NCBI RefSeq assembly: GCF_003601975.1
Contig: NZ_QZWZ01000009.1
Span: 1 to 64,000 of the forward strand
DNA: 64,000 bases
Origin: Mesorhizobium waimense
GTDB taxonomy: Bacteria; Pseudomonadota; Alphaproteobacteria; Rhizobiales; Rhizobiaceae
Direction of reading: 5' to 3'
Shown: piece by piece, positions 57,469 through 64,000 of the stretch
How the letters are laid out: each line of letters opens with the position of its first letter
Position numbering within the stretch: the stretch's first letter is position 1
Notes under the pieces: generated by a model
Told to the model about the DNA's origin: nothing
Seen by the model: the letters and a program-made list of their open reading frames with translations, nothing else
The model's database searches: none
Translations under genes and position numbers: made by a program

Positions 57469-57760
57469 TCAGAGCGAAGCGGCGGCTGTCTCGGCTTCGG
57501 CATAGGCGTCGTAGTTCCAGACCCAGGCGCGTTCCTGCCGCTGAGCGTCAAGTTTGCGGTCGCGGGTATGCATGTCGCCGCTGGATGCGTCATAGCGAGC
57601 ACCACTCGCGCGCGACATGCGCTGGACGCCGGCAGTCCGCTGGCGCCGCAGCTGCTCGTAGATCAGCAGTGCCCGTGGGGCTGACTTGCGGTCTGCGTGG
57701 CTCAGCACCGTCGCCAAAGCTACGGCGTCTTCGATAGCCTGATTGGCGTTCGAAGCTCGA
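57469..57760 (-). pseudogene. C-terminal remnant of a FAD-dependent monooxygenase
   Basis: The minus strand reads NANQAIEDAVALATVLSHAD, RKSAPRALLIYEQLRRQRTA, GVQRMSRASGARYDASSG and WVWNYDAYAEAE to a stop at 57469. This matches the end of salicylate or 3-hydroxybenzoate hydroxylase-like enzymes, whose NQAIEDA segment follows the GDAAH FAD motif. That motif and everything before it are missing. The open frame upstream (to 58008) is the antisense shadow of the RidA gene. Confidence 0.72.
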
Positions 57761-57809
57761 AAAGCCAAGCAATTGGCTTTTCGTCCGCTGTGCGGACCGC
57801 TTCTCACCC

Positions 57810-58202
57810 TCACGCCACCGCGACACACTCGATCTCGATATCGAACTCCATCGGCCAAGACGCCACCGGCACGAAGCTGCGCGCCGGCGGGTTCGTCGAA
57901 AAATACTTTGCGTAGACCCGGTTGATGGCGTTGTAGAAGCCGGAATTGACGGCATAGATGCGCACCATCACCACATTGTCCAGCGAGGTGCCCGCCGCTT
58001 CCAGGCAATGTTTCAGCGCCTTCAGCGACGCCTCGGTCTGCGTTTCGATGTCACCGCGCACCATCTCGCCGGTCGCCATGTCCACCGGGGGCGCGGCCGA
58101 GATGAACACGAAGCCGTTGGCCTTCACCGCCGTCGAACACGGCAGGCCGAGTGCCCGCACCTTGGCCGACATGACAGGCACCTCGATGACTTCCTTCTTC
58201 AT
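57810..58202 (-). CDS. RidA-family (YjgF/UK114-like) protein
   Basis: A 130-residue protein. It contains VKANGFVFISAAPPVDMATG, MVRGDIETQTEASLKALKHC, LEAAGTSLDNVVMVRIYAVN and NRVYAKYFSTNPPARSFVPV, the last with the conserved P-AR motif at the active-site loop. Glu in the usual C-terminal position is present (IEIECVAVA). Archetypal RidA hydrolyses reactive enamine/imine intermediates; this divergent subfamily may have another substrate. Confidence 0.88.
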   Translation of the reverse strand: MKKEVIEVPVMSAKVRALGLPCSTAVKANGFVFISAAPPVDMATGEMVRGDIETQTEASLKALKHCLEAAGTSLDNVVMVRIYAVNSGFYNAINRVYAKYFSTNPPARSFVPVASWPMEFDIEIECVAVA

Positions 58203-58274
58203 GGCAATCCTCCCTTTGTTTGCAGCGAGCTTATCCGCCCGCCTTGGGAAGGCCAGCGCCGACGCCCCGTTTGG

Positions 58275-58742
58275 TCAGAGAAAACCGATGAACCGTCCGG
58301 CGAAAAGCACGGAAGTCCACAGCACCATCGAGAGCACGGCCAAGACGGCGGTGGTCCCGCCGGCCGGTACGTCACTGCCTGTTGCGCGGCCCAAGCGCAT
58401 GAAGGCGAAAAAATTGAAGCCGGCGAGCAGGATGAGTGCCATCTTGGCGAGGAAAATCGGCATCGCCGCATAGGTGCTCGCCTTGACCGAAAAGAGCAGC
58501 GAACCGGTGACCAAAGCGCCGGCGAACGCGCCCAACGCGGTGCGACGCAGCAGCGCGACGAACGCCGCGTAGGGCAACGAGCGGAAGGCGCCGCAGATCC
58601 TGAGGTCCATGAGCATGATGCTGGTCAGCAGCGCGCCGATCGCCATGATGTGGAGCGCGTTGACGATCGGGTAGGCGATGAAGGAGGCCTTTAGTCCCCG
58701 CACGAAGGCGAGTTCCTCGATGCCGGCGAGGAACTCGGCCAT
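58275..58742 (-). CDS. Four-helix inner membrane protein, unknown function
   Basis: A 155-residue protein with four hydrophobic segments: ASFIAYPIVNALHIMAIGAL, LRRTALGAFAGALVTGSLLF, MPIFLAKMALILLAGFNFFA and VLAVLSMVLWTSVLFAGRFI. The His in NALHI and the YPIVNALH pattern resemble b-type-cytochrome-like or DUF2214/DUF6644 membrane proteins; I cannot fix the family. It begins directly after the stop of the secreted protein gene upstream (TAAATG), so the two are translated together. Confidence 0.75.
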   Translation of the reverse strand: MAEFLAGIEELAFVRGLKASFIAYPIVNALHIMAIGALLTSIMLMDLRICGAFRSLPYAAFVALLRRTALGAFAGALVTGSLLFSVKASTYAAMPIFLAKMALILLAGFNFFAFMRLGRATGSDVPAGGTTAVLAVLSMVLWTSVLFAGRFIGFL

Positions 58743-59132
58743 TTACGCCGGTGGCACGCGGTCGGGATAGACATCGTACGTCTTGCCGGCGACGATGACG
58801 CGGACCGCCTTCATGCGCTTTTCGGTCTCGTCGAGCGAGCGGTTGCCGATCGCGGTCACCTCGTCGCCAACCTTGGCGACCTCCTCCGTGAAGCCGGCGG
58901 CGATCGTGCGCGACGGCGGCGCCATCTCCACCCGCCACGCCTCGCCCTCCGCATCGACATCCAGGGTGGCGTGCGGATTGCCGATATAGATGGCCGTGAT
59001 CTTGCCCCTGAGTTCGAAGAACCCGTCCTTCGTCCACGACCAGCCGTGATGGGCATAGACCGCGGTGCCGGCGGCAAGGATCACCGCCGCTGTCAGCGCG
59101 ACACTGCGTATCTGGTTGAAAGGTGACTGCAT
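58743..59132 (-). CDS. DUF6152-like secreted protein
   Basis: A 129-residue protein with a signal peptide (SVALTAAVILAAGTAVYA) and then HHGWSWTKDGFFELRGKITA and IYIGNPHATLDVDAEGEAWR, a small beta barrel reminiscent of OB folds. The leading HHGW and the NPH motif fit DUF6152 as I know it, and His residues may bind metal or haem. Its stop abuts the start of the four-helix membrane protein; together they may form a membrane redox pair. Confidence 0.78.
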   Translation of the reverse strand: MQSPFNQIRSVALTAAVILAAGTAVYAHHGWSWTKDGFFELRGKITAIYIGNPHATLDVDAEGEAWRVEMAPPSRTIAAGFTEEVAKVGDEVTAIGNRSLDETEKRMKAVRVIVAGKTYDVYPDRVPPA

Positions 59133-59406
59133 CGCTCGTCTCCTCTGTTCATCCAGCAGGCATTCGAGAGTAGGACACGGCGCGGCAACGTCAACTCACA
59201 TCGGAACGAAAGCCTCTGGCATTGCGAGAATTTGCAACGGAATCCGATCAGGATCGGTGCGCTACCGTTCGTCGGGCGCCGGCTCGATCGCCGGCATGAA
59301 CGATCCTGCCTTGCTAATGACATCCATGCGCGCCACTCTCACGTCTTCTGGCCGCTCTTCCGCGACATCGGGTTAAGGTCGGTCTCACATCTGAACGAGG
59401 CAAACC

Positions 59407-59727
59407 ATGAGCAGCATGAGAGACCGTCAGGAAGGCTTCGAAAAGAAGTTTGCGATGGACGAGGAAACGAAGTTCAAGGCCATGGCGCGCCGCAACAAGC
59501 TGCTCGGCCTGTGGGCCGCCGAAAAGCTCGGCAAATCCGGTGAGGATGCCGACGCCTATGCCAAAGAGGTGGTGCGCGCGGACTTCGAAGAGGCAGGCGA
59601 CAACGACGTGTTCCGCAAGGTACGCGCAGATTTCGACGCGGCAGGCGTCGCCCAGTCGGATCCTCAGATTCGCCAAGCCATGGACGAACTGCTGGTGACC
59701 GCGGTCGAGCAGATCAGAACGATCTGA
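59407..59727 (+). CDS. DUF1476 protein, F1F0-ATPase inhibitory zeta subunit
   Basis: A 106-residue helical protein: MSSMRDRQEGFEKKFAMDEE, TKFKAMARRNKLLGLWAAEK, then a helix bundle with LVTAVEQIRTI at the end. This is the alphaproteobacterial zeta subunit, which blocks reverse rotation (ATP hydrolysis) by the F1F0-ATPase through its N-terminus, as shown in Paracoccus denitrificans. In alphaproteobacteria with intact respiration the inhibitory strength varies. It stands apart from the atp operons. It converges with the cupin gene by 7 bp. Confidence 0.93.
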   Translation: MSSMRDRQEGFEKKFAMDEETKFKAMARRNKLLGLWAAEKLGKSGEDADAYAKEVVRADFEEAGDNDVFRKVRADFDAAGVAQSDPQIRQAMDELLVTAVEQIRTI

Positions 59728-59734
59728 GCACCGC

Positions 59735-60199
59735 TCAGCGCTGACCTGGATAGGGCGTCCCATCCTTGTGCACGAACCGTCCGTCGGCGTTGGAACTCAT
59801 CATGTCGATGTCGGAGCAGGTGGTGAGGTCTTGCGGGTTGCGCGAGCCGACCTCCAGGTAGAGCGCCGTCGCGGCGGACCTGTTGATCAGGTGATGGCCA
59901 TTGCCGCTGTTCTTGGCGAAAGTCGCGCAATCGCCGGCGCGCAGCACTGTCTCGCCGCCGTCCTCGACCAGCGTCACTTCGCCTTCGAGCACATAGACGA
60001 ACTCGTCCTCATGGCTGTGCCAGTGGCGCTGGCTGGACCAGCCGCCGGGCGGCAAGGTCATCAAATTGACGCCGAAATCGCTGAGGCCACCCGCATCGCC
60101 CAGACGCCGCCTGACGCGGGTAGCACAAGGCTCATCGAAAGGTGGCGGATAGGGCGAACCCTTGCGGGCGGGAACGGCTGACAGGTCGATCTTGGGCAT
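59735..60199 (-). CDS. Cupin-domain protein
   Basis: A 154-residue protein with a cupin barrel. Motif 1 is RHWHSHEDEFVYVLEGEVTL, with His, His and Glu metal ligands at residues about 59-64; motif 2 is GNGHHLINRSAATALYLEVG. C-terminal DIDMMSSNADGRFVHKDGTP YPGQR resembles a group of rhizobial cupins. It probably binds a transition metal; substrate unknown. Confidence 0.88.
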   Translation of the reverse strand: MPKIDLSAVPARKGSPYPPPFDEPCATRVRRRLGDAGGLSDFGVNLMTLPPGGWSSQRHWHSHEDEFVYVLEGEVTLVEDGGETVLRAGDCATFAKNSGNGHHLINRSAATALYLEVGSRNPQDLTTCSDIDMMSSNADGRFVHKDGTPYPGQR

Positions 60200-60373
60200 G
60201 AAGTTCTCCCTCGGATTGATGCCCGCAGTCTAGTTCATGGCGGGCGCAGGCAAAGAGCCACCTTGCGACGGTTCGCCAAGGGGCTGGCGGAGATTGGCCG
60301 AAATGCCCTCAAGCTCCTTGCTACGCCCCAGGATGACGAAGTGATGGGCGGCTCAGCCAATCTCGCAGGTAAA

Positions 60374-61117
60374 TCAATGACAACACCCCTCGCCATACTG
60401 CAGCTGTTCATTCCAGTTCGGTCGGCCCGCCGGGGTAAAATCCATCAGGTTCCACAGGATCTCGCAGGTGCCGATGGCACGCGGATCCTGGCCGGGTTCG
60501 GGCGGCGCGAAGCCGAGCTCCGACGACCAGAAATGCCTGACACCATCGCCGTCGCGGTGGAACACCGACAGCACGGGCAGCTGCGCGCCGTCTTCGGCCT
60601 CGGCCTGATAGTCGCGCTTGAAGCTGTTGCCGGCCGAGGAGATGAGCCGCATGTTCTTCCACCCACGGTCGCGGCCGAGCGTCAGCAGATTGTCGAGCGC
60701 GGTCTTGGCCACCACCACGAAGTTGAAGCCGGCGGCCTCGAGATGCCCGACGGCGCCGTCGAACTGGTCGAGCAGCGCCGTGCAGGACGGGCATGGCTGG
60801 TCCACCCGGGCGAGCTTTGCCGTGCCGCCACTCGTCGCCACCTCGCGCGTCTCCTGCGGATGACGCGGGAACATCATGCTGTAGAGGATCAGCGTGTCCT
60901 TGCCGGGCGCAAACAGCTCCGACAGCTTTATTTGCGCCGGCTTGCCGACCGCTCCAAGTCCGTCGAACACATAGTCCTGCGGCACCAGCCCGCCGTTGGG
61001 CAGCGCGCGCCGGGCGACCGCCACGTCCTCCATGGCGCGGCGCAACTCGATTTCCTTCTGCAGCAGTTTTTCGCGGGCGGCGCGGTATTCGCTGGATTCG
61101 TTGGGAAAGCTGATCAT
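60374..61117 (-). CDS. DUF899-family thioredoxin-fold protein
   Basis: A 247-residue protein. I chose ATG 61117 because GGAG lies six bases before it; ATG codons at 61129 and 61123 are too close to the site. It has the family's REKLLQKEIELRRAMEDVAV helix, LYSMMFPRHPQETREVATSG, a CPSC pair in VDQPCPSCTALLDQFDGAV in the thioredoxin-like position, and RDYQAEAEDGAQLPVLSVFH and NLMDFTPAGRPNW. Function of DUF899 is unknown; the CPSC pair suggests a redox role. Confidence 0.9.
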   Translation of the reverse strand: MISFPNESSEYRAAREKLLQKEIELRRAMEDVAVARRALPNGGLVPQDYVFDGLGAVGKPAQIKLSELFAPGKDTLILYSMMFPRHPQETREVATSGGTAKLARVDQPCPSCTALLDQFDGAVGHLEAAGFNFVVVAKTALDNLLTLGRDRGWKNMRLISSAGNSFKRDYQAEAEDGAQLPVLSVFHRDGDGVRHFWSSELGFAPPEPGQDPRAIGTCEILWNLMDFTPAGRPNWNEQLQYGEGCCH

Positions 61118-61255
61118 CGTCATCTCCATCTCCTGGCGACGCGTGCCGTTGCCGGCGACGCGCCTTGCCCTTCAAGGACGCACGGCGTGGGACAGTTCCG
61201 ACATTTTGCGCCCGGAGCGGCAATGAAATGCGATGCCTTGCCAGGGTAGCGAAAG

Positions 61256-61672
61256 CTACGGCGCCGGCACCGGGCAATTCAGCTCGCCTTCGGGGCAATT
61301 GAGATAGGTCTGGAAATCCTTCAGCCGGTCGTTGGTAAGCGACGTCTGGCAATTGGCGACGACCATCGAATAGATGGTTCCCGCGGTGGCGGGCGGCCCG
61401 CCCTGGAATTTGCATTCGGCATCGCGGAAGGCGACCCAGGCGCGCTGCGCATCGATGAGCAGCTTCTTGCCCGCCGCGTCGTCCTTCAGCCGGCCCTCGA
61501 TCTGCTTGTAGGCGTCGTTGAGCTTCTTGTCGGCCGCGTGGAAATCTTTCCCGGCGCATTCGTTCATGGTCGCCTGGTCCTGTGCGTTGGCGCAGTCGTC
61601 GGCACGTGCTGCGCCGCCAGAAAGCGGAACGGCGAGGGTCAAGGTGGCGATAGTGGAAAGCAGAAGCCGCAT
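61256..61672 (-). CDS. LprI-like (DUF1311) lysozyme inhibitor-family periplasmic protein
   Basis: A 138-residue protein from ATG 61672. Signal peptide residues 1-24 (MRLLLSTIATLTLAVPLSGG). The DUF1311 domain follows: CANAQDQATMNECAGKDFHA, ADKKLNDAYKQIEGRLKD and LLIDAQRAWVAFRDAECKFQ, with paired cysteines and the AQRAW-FRD-EC motif. Relatives inhibit host lysozymes, so it may help survival against animal or plant lysozyme-like enzymes. The tail CPEGELNCPVPAP adds two cysteines. Confidence 0.9.
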   Translation of the reverse strand: MRLLLSTIATLTLAVPLSGGAARADDCANAQDQATMNECAGKDFHAADKKLNDAYKQIEGRLKDDAAGKKLLIDAQRAWVAFRDAECKFQGGPPATAGTIYSMVVANCQTSLTNDRLKDFQTYLNCPEGELNCPVPAP

Positions 61673-61876
61673 CGTGTTTCCTCCGGTTTCGGTCGAGCCC
61701 CGCTCGCGGCGCAAGCGCCGCACGACCAAACTTAACCACCCACAGGTTGTGGGCAAGATGCGGATTGCCACCTTGGTGGACGGTTTCTTTCTGAACTGAA
61801 CTCTTTCTTAGCGCCCTCCGGCGGAACCCGTCCGGCTTTCCGGCCTTCTAGATCTCTTGGGGATTGGGGAGAAACA

Positions 61877-62221
61877 ATGCACGACGCCGACAAGGACGAG
61901 ATCGACCTGCGCTGCCCGCAGATCGTCGCCGACAATGCCGCCAAGGGGCTCGAACTGCGCAAGCAGTTCGGCCGCGGCGGCACCGAGGTCGGCGTGGCCC
62001 GCGCTACCGAACTGAAGAACCGGGAAAAGCTCGCGCCGTCGACCATAAGGCGCATGGTCAGTTACTTCGCCCGCCACGAGGTCGACCAGCGCGGCAAGAA
62101 CTACGGCAATTCGAAAAACCCGTCGGCCGGTTACATCGCCTGGCTGCTGTGGGGCGGCGACGAGGGCCGCGCCTGGGCGCTCGAGCTCAAGAAGAACATC
62201 GGCAACGCGCCGGACATCTGA
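61877..62221 (+). CDS. Phage- and plasmid-associated small hypothetical protein
   Basis: A 114-residue protein: LRCPQIVADNAAKGLELRKQ, then the main motif LAPSTIRRMVSYFARHEVDQ, KNYGNSKNPSAGYIAWLLWG and GDEGRAWALELKKNIG. The same motif occurs in phage-related proteins in Proteobacteria, as I recall. Its function is unknown. GGGGAG lies upstream of ATG. The following 278 bases to the peroxidase gene hold no supported gene. Confidence 0.7.
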   Translation: MHDADKDEIDLRCPQIVADNAAKGLELRKQFGRGGTEVGVARATELKNREKLAPSTIRRMVSYFARHEVDQRGKNYGNSKNPSAGYIAWLLWGGDEGRAWALELKKNIGNAPDI

Positions 62222-62459
62222 AGGTGAAGTACACGCAAGCAAGCGGGCCCCGAACCCGCCCCGGGACCCGCCGTGGAGTGGCTGACACATGCCGGCGCAG
62301 CCGCCTCCGATGCCTTGCAAGCCCTCGATCCCCCGATCGGCGCCCCGCGTGGCATGACGCAGGGGTAGCATCTGGGCGCGGCCGCCTATGTGAAGCAGTT
62401 CACAAAGCCGGAGGATTCCACGCCAGGGCCGAAAATTCGTGACCGCGGGCCGAAATCTC

Positions 62460-62488
62460 GTGCCCCGATTGAAACACAACCGGGGCAC
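62460..62488 (-). terminator. Hairpin beyond the peroxidase gene, possible transcript end
   Basis: gtgccccg (62460-62467) pairs with cggggcac (62481-62488). It lies 12 bp after the peroxidase stop on the minus strand. There is no T tract on either side, so termination is only suggested by position. Confidence 0.5.
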
Positions 62489-62499
62489 AAACACGCTGA

Positions 62500-64000
62500 T
62501 CAGTCGCCGATCGGATTGAGCTCCTTGTCGGGATTGGCCGGATCGGCCGCCTTGGCGACGAACTTCAACAGGTCGGTCATGAAGAACGTGCCGGGCGTCG
62601 CCGCGGGCAGGTCTGGCTTCCAGCCTGGCTTCGACAGGAAGGACTCCTCGTCACCCTGGACGAGGCCGACAAAGACCTCGCCGACGATGCGCGCGCCCAC
62701 CGGTCCGAGCCGCTCGCCGCCGCCCTTCACCTGCGCTTCCTTCAGGATGTAGTACCAGAGCGGCGTGTTGGTGTGGAAACCAAGCGACTTCGCCACCAAA
62801 CCGTCGGGTCCGGACGCGATCTCGTCCGGAGTGATCGGCGTGAAGGTGATCTTCTTGCGCATCTCCTTGGCCACCGCCTGGCCCGAAGGCAGGCCGAGGC
62901 GCACGCCGCGCTTCAGGTTGCGGAAGGCGAGGCTCGCCTCCGGTCCGGTGGCGCCGGGCAGCTTGTGCAGGGCATCGGTCAGCAACGGGTCGAGCTGGTG
63001 CGAGAAATTGAACTCGAACTGCGAGGTGTTGGCCGGCGGCGGTAGTTCGAAGAAGCGCCGCCAGTCGATCACCCAGTTGCTCGGCAAGGTGCCTTGACCG
63101 GGCACGCTGCTGGACAGAGCGCCGGAAAGGTTGCTGAAGCGGAAAAGGGTCGCGAGCCTGGCTTCCGCAATATGCGGATTGGGTGTCCTGAAAATGCGGT
63201 TGTGGCTGTATTTCTCGCGCACCATCGAATGCCCCATGCGATAGGCTGCGGCCGAGAACTCCCACGGCATGAACGGCTTGGTCTTGAAGCGGTAGAACTT
63301 GCGGCCCTCCTGCAGGATCTTCGCCACGAAGCCCTTCTCGGTCAGCCGCTCGACCCAGTCGTGCAGCACCAGCCATTGATAGTGCCAGCGCACGGTGCGC
63401 GCCGCATCCTCGAACAGCGTGTCATCGGGCACCCCCTTGGCCTTCAGGTGATCGATCACCGCATTGTGGAATTTCAGGAACGCCAGGTGGATCTGCGCCA
63501 CCAGCAGGTTCTCGTCATTGCGATGATCGCCGATCAGCGCGACGCCTTGCATGTTGCGCGGCAGATCGTTGGGCAATTCCGGTACTTGCGGCGTCTGGGC
63601 CACCCGGTCGCTGTTTTCTTGCGAAGCCTGCGCGGTGCCGATCAGCAGCTTCGGCGAATCCACCGCGCCACTGCCGCCAGGGGCCGGTTCGCGCGCGAAC
63701 AGGAAGCGATGCGGACCGGGGCCGGCACCGTAGACACAATCGAGGTCGAGGCTCGGCGAGCGGAAGTTCTTCACCATCCCCGGATCGGCCAGCGCAAGGC
63801 TGAGCGGCGTCATGTCGAGCGTTATGTCGTGATCGACGAACTGGCCGAGATAGGTGAACCCGGACGGGATCTTCTTGTTGTCGTGTGGATCGGGGTTGGG
63901 CTGGTCGACCGGCGCCGGATCCTTCATGGCTTTTGCCAGCGTATCAAGGTCGGCATCGCTGGCGGTAAAGGGGGGCAAATCCTTGAACATGAAGTCGAAG
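62500..64000 (-). CDS. Animal-type haem peroxidase (5' end beyond the window)
   Basis: About 500 residues are visible. GFTYLGQFVDHDITLDMTPL has the distal His (about residue 54 counted from the Met at 63990) and the D-H-D pattern by which animal peroxidases bind haem and calcium. FSAAAYRMGHSMVREKYSHN holds the proximal-His segment. Length and order fit the bacterial peroxidase/cyclooxygenase-like superfamily. The frame continues upstream of that Met to the edge (FDFMF), so the start is probably outside. These enzymes oxidise halides or organic substrates with peroxide and are often secreted; a signal would be in the missing part. Confidence 0.88.
   Translation of the reverse strand, partial: FDFMFKDLPPFTASDADLDTLAKAMKDPAPVDQPNPDPHDNKKIPSGFTYLGQFVDHDITLDMTPLSLALADPGMVKNFRSPSLDLDCVYGAGPGPHRFLFAREPAPGGSGAVDSPKLLIGTAQASQENSDRVAQTPQVPELPNDLPRNMQGVALIGDHRNDENLLVAQIHLAFLKFHNAVIDHLKAKGVPDDTLFEDAARTVRWHYQWLVLHDWVERLTEKGFVAKILQEGRKFYRFKTKPFMPWEFSAAAYRMGHSMVREKYSHNRIFRTPNPHIAEARLATLFRFSNLSGALSSSVPGQGTLPSNWVIDWRRFFELPPPANTSQFEFNFSHQLDPLLTDALHKLPGATGPEASLAFRNLKRGVRLGLPSGQAVAKEMRKKITFTPITPDEIASGPDGLVAKSLGFHTNTPLWYYILKEAQVKGGGERLGPVGARIVGEVFVGLVQGDEESFLSKPGWKPDLPAATPGTFFMTDLLKFVAKAADPANPDKELNPIGD

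Overview
The window looks like the chromosome of a Rhizobiales alphaproteobacterium, most likely Mesorhizobium or a close relative. Support comes from a GC-rich core, a 1167-residue CarB, a DUF1476 F1F0-ATPase zeta subunit, HlyU, DUF982 and UPF0260 (YcgN) proteins, and GANTC and CtrA-type motifs. Genus assignment is inference from protein content; nothing was searched.

Region 1 (1-10274) is accessory and visibly more A/T-rich than the rest. It starts with the N-terminus of an IS630-family transposase. It is full of broken genes: a J-domain protein shifted inside HPD, a Tat-signal-like protein with a stop and a frameshift, a frameshifted double-DUF982 protein, a decayed second copy of a small gene, an endonuclease/exonuclease/phosphatase C-terminus and a CheB/CheR-type coiled-coil stub. 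Among these are intact genes: a PilZ protein, a YihY-family membrane protein, a cardiolipin-synthase-like PLD enzyme, a cation/proton antiporter and a flavin-dependent stress protein. The block ends exactly at the 3' end of a tRNA with a CAT anticodon (10275-10350, minus), the expected position for an integrated island.

Region 2 (10350-27100) is envelope, stress and regulatory chromosome: a SIMPL protein, an OmpA-family protein with a 34-residue tandem repeat, a UPF0114 gene with two frameshifts, and short-chain dehydrogenases. A three-gene set pairs a signal-less HtrA-type protease with a divergent paralogue that has lost all three catalytic residues, plus a LuxR-type regulator. Several regulator/target pairs follow with visible palindromic operators (TetR/VOC, TetR/PspA-YiaAB, PadR), and a LysR/AzoR pair. 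A nonsense-mutated fragment of the RNA-repair methyltransferase Hen1 lies in between.

Region 3 (27300-43000) holds housekeeping genes: dnaG and rpoD, separated by an intergenic region with a CtrA-type box and four clustered GANTC sites, a YqeY protein and carA, together with phosphate and efflux transporters, a neutral zinc metallopeptidase and a secreted single-CXXCH protein.

Region 4 (43000-64000) holds mntR/mntH, several regulator/transporter pairs (LysR/LysE, MarR/SDR, ArsR/MFS), a covarying palindromic array after a phosphoesterase gene, carB behind a terminator-like leader hairpin, a relic of a FAD monooxygenase, RidA, the zeta subunit, cupin, DUF899 and LprI proteins, and at the right edge an animal-type haem peroxidase that runs off the window.
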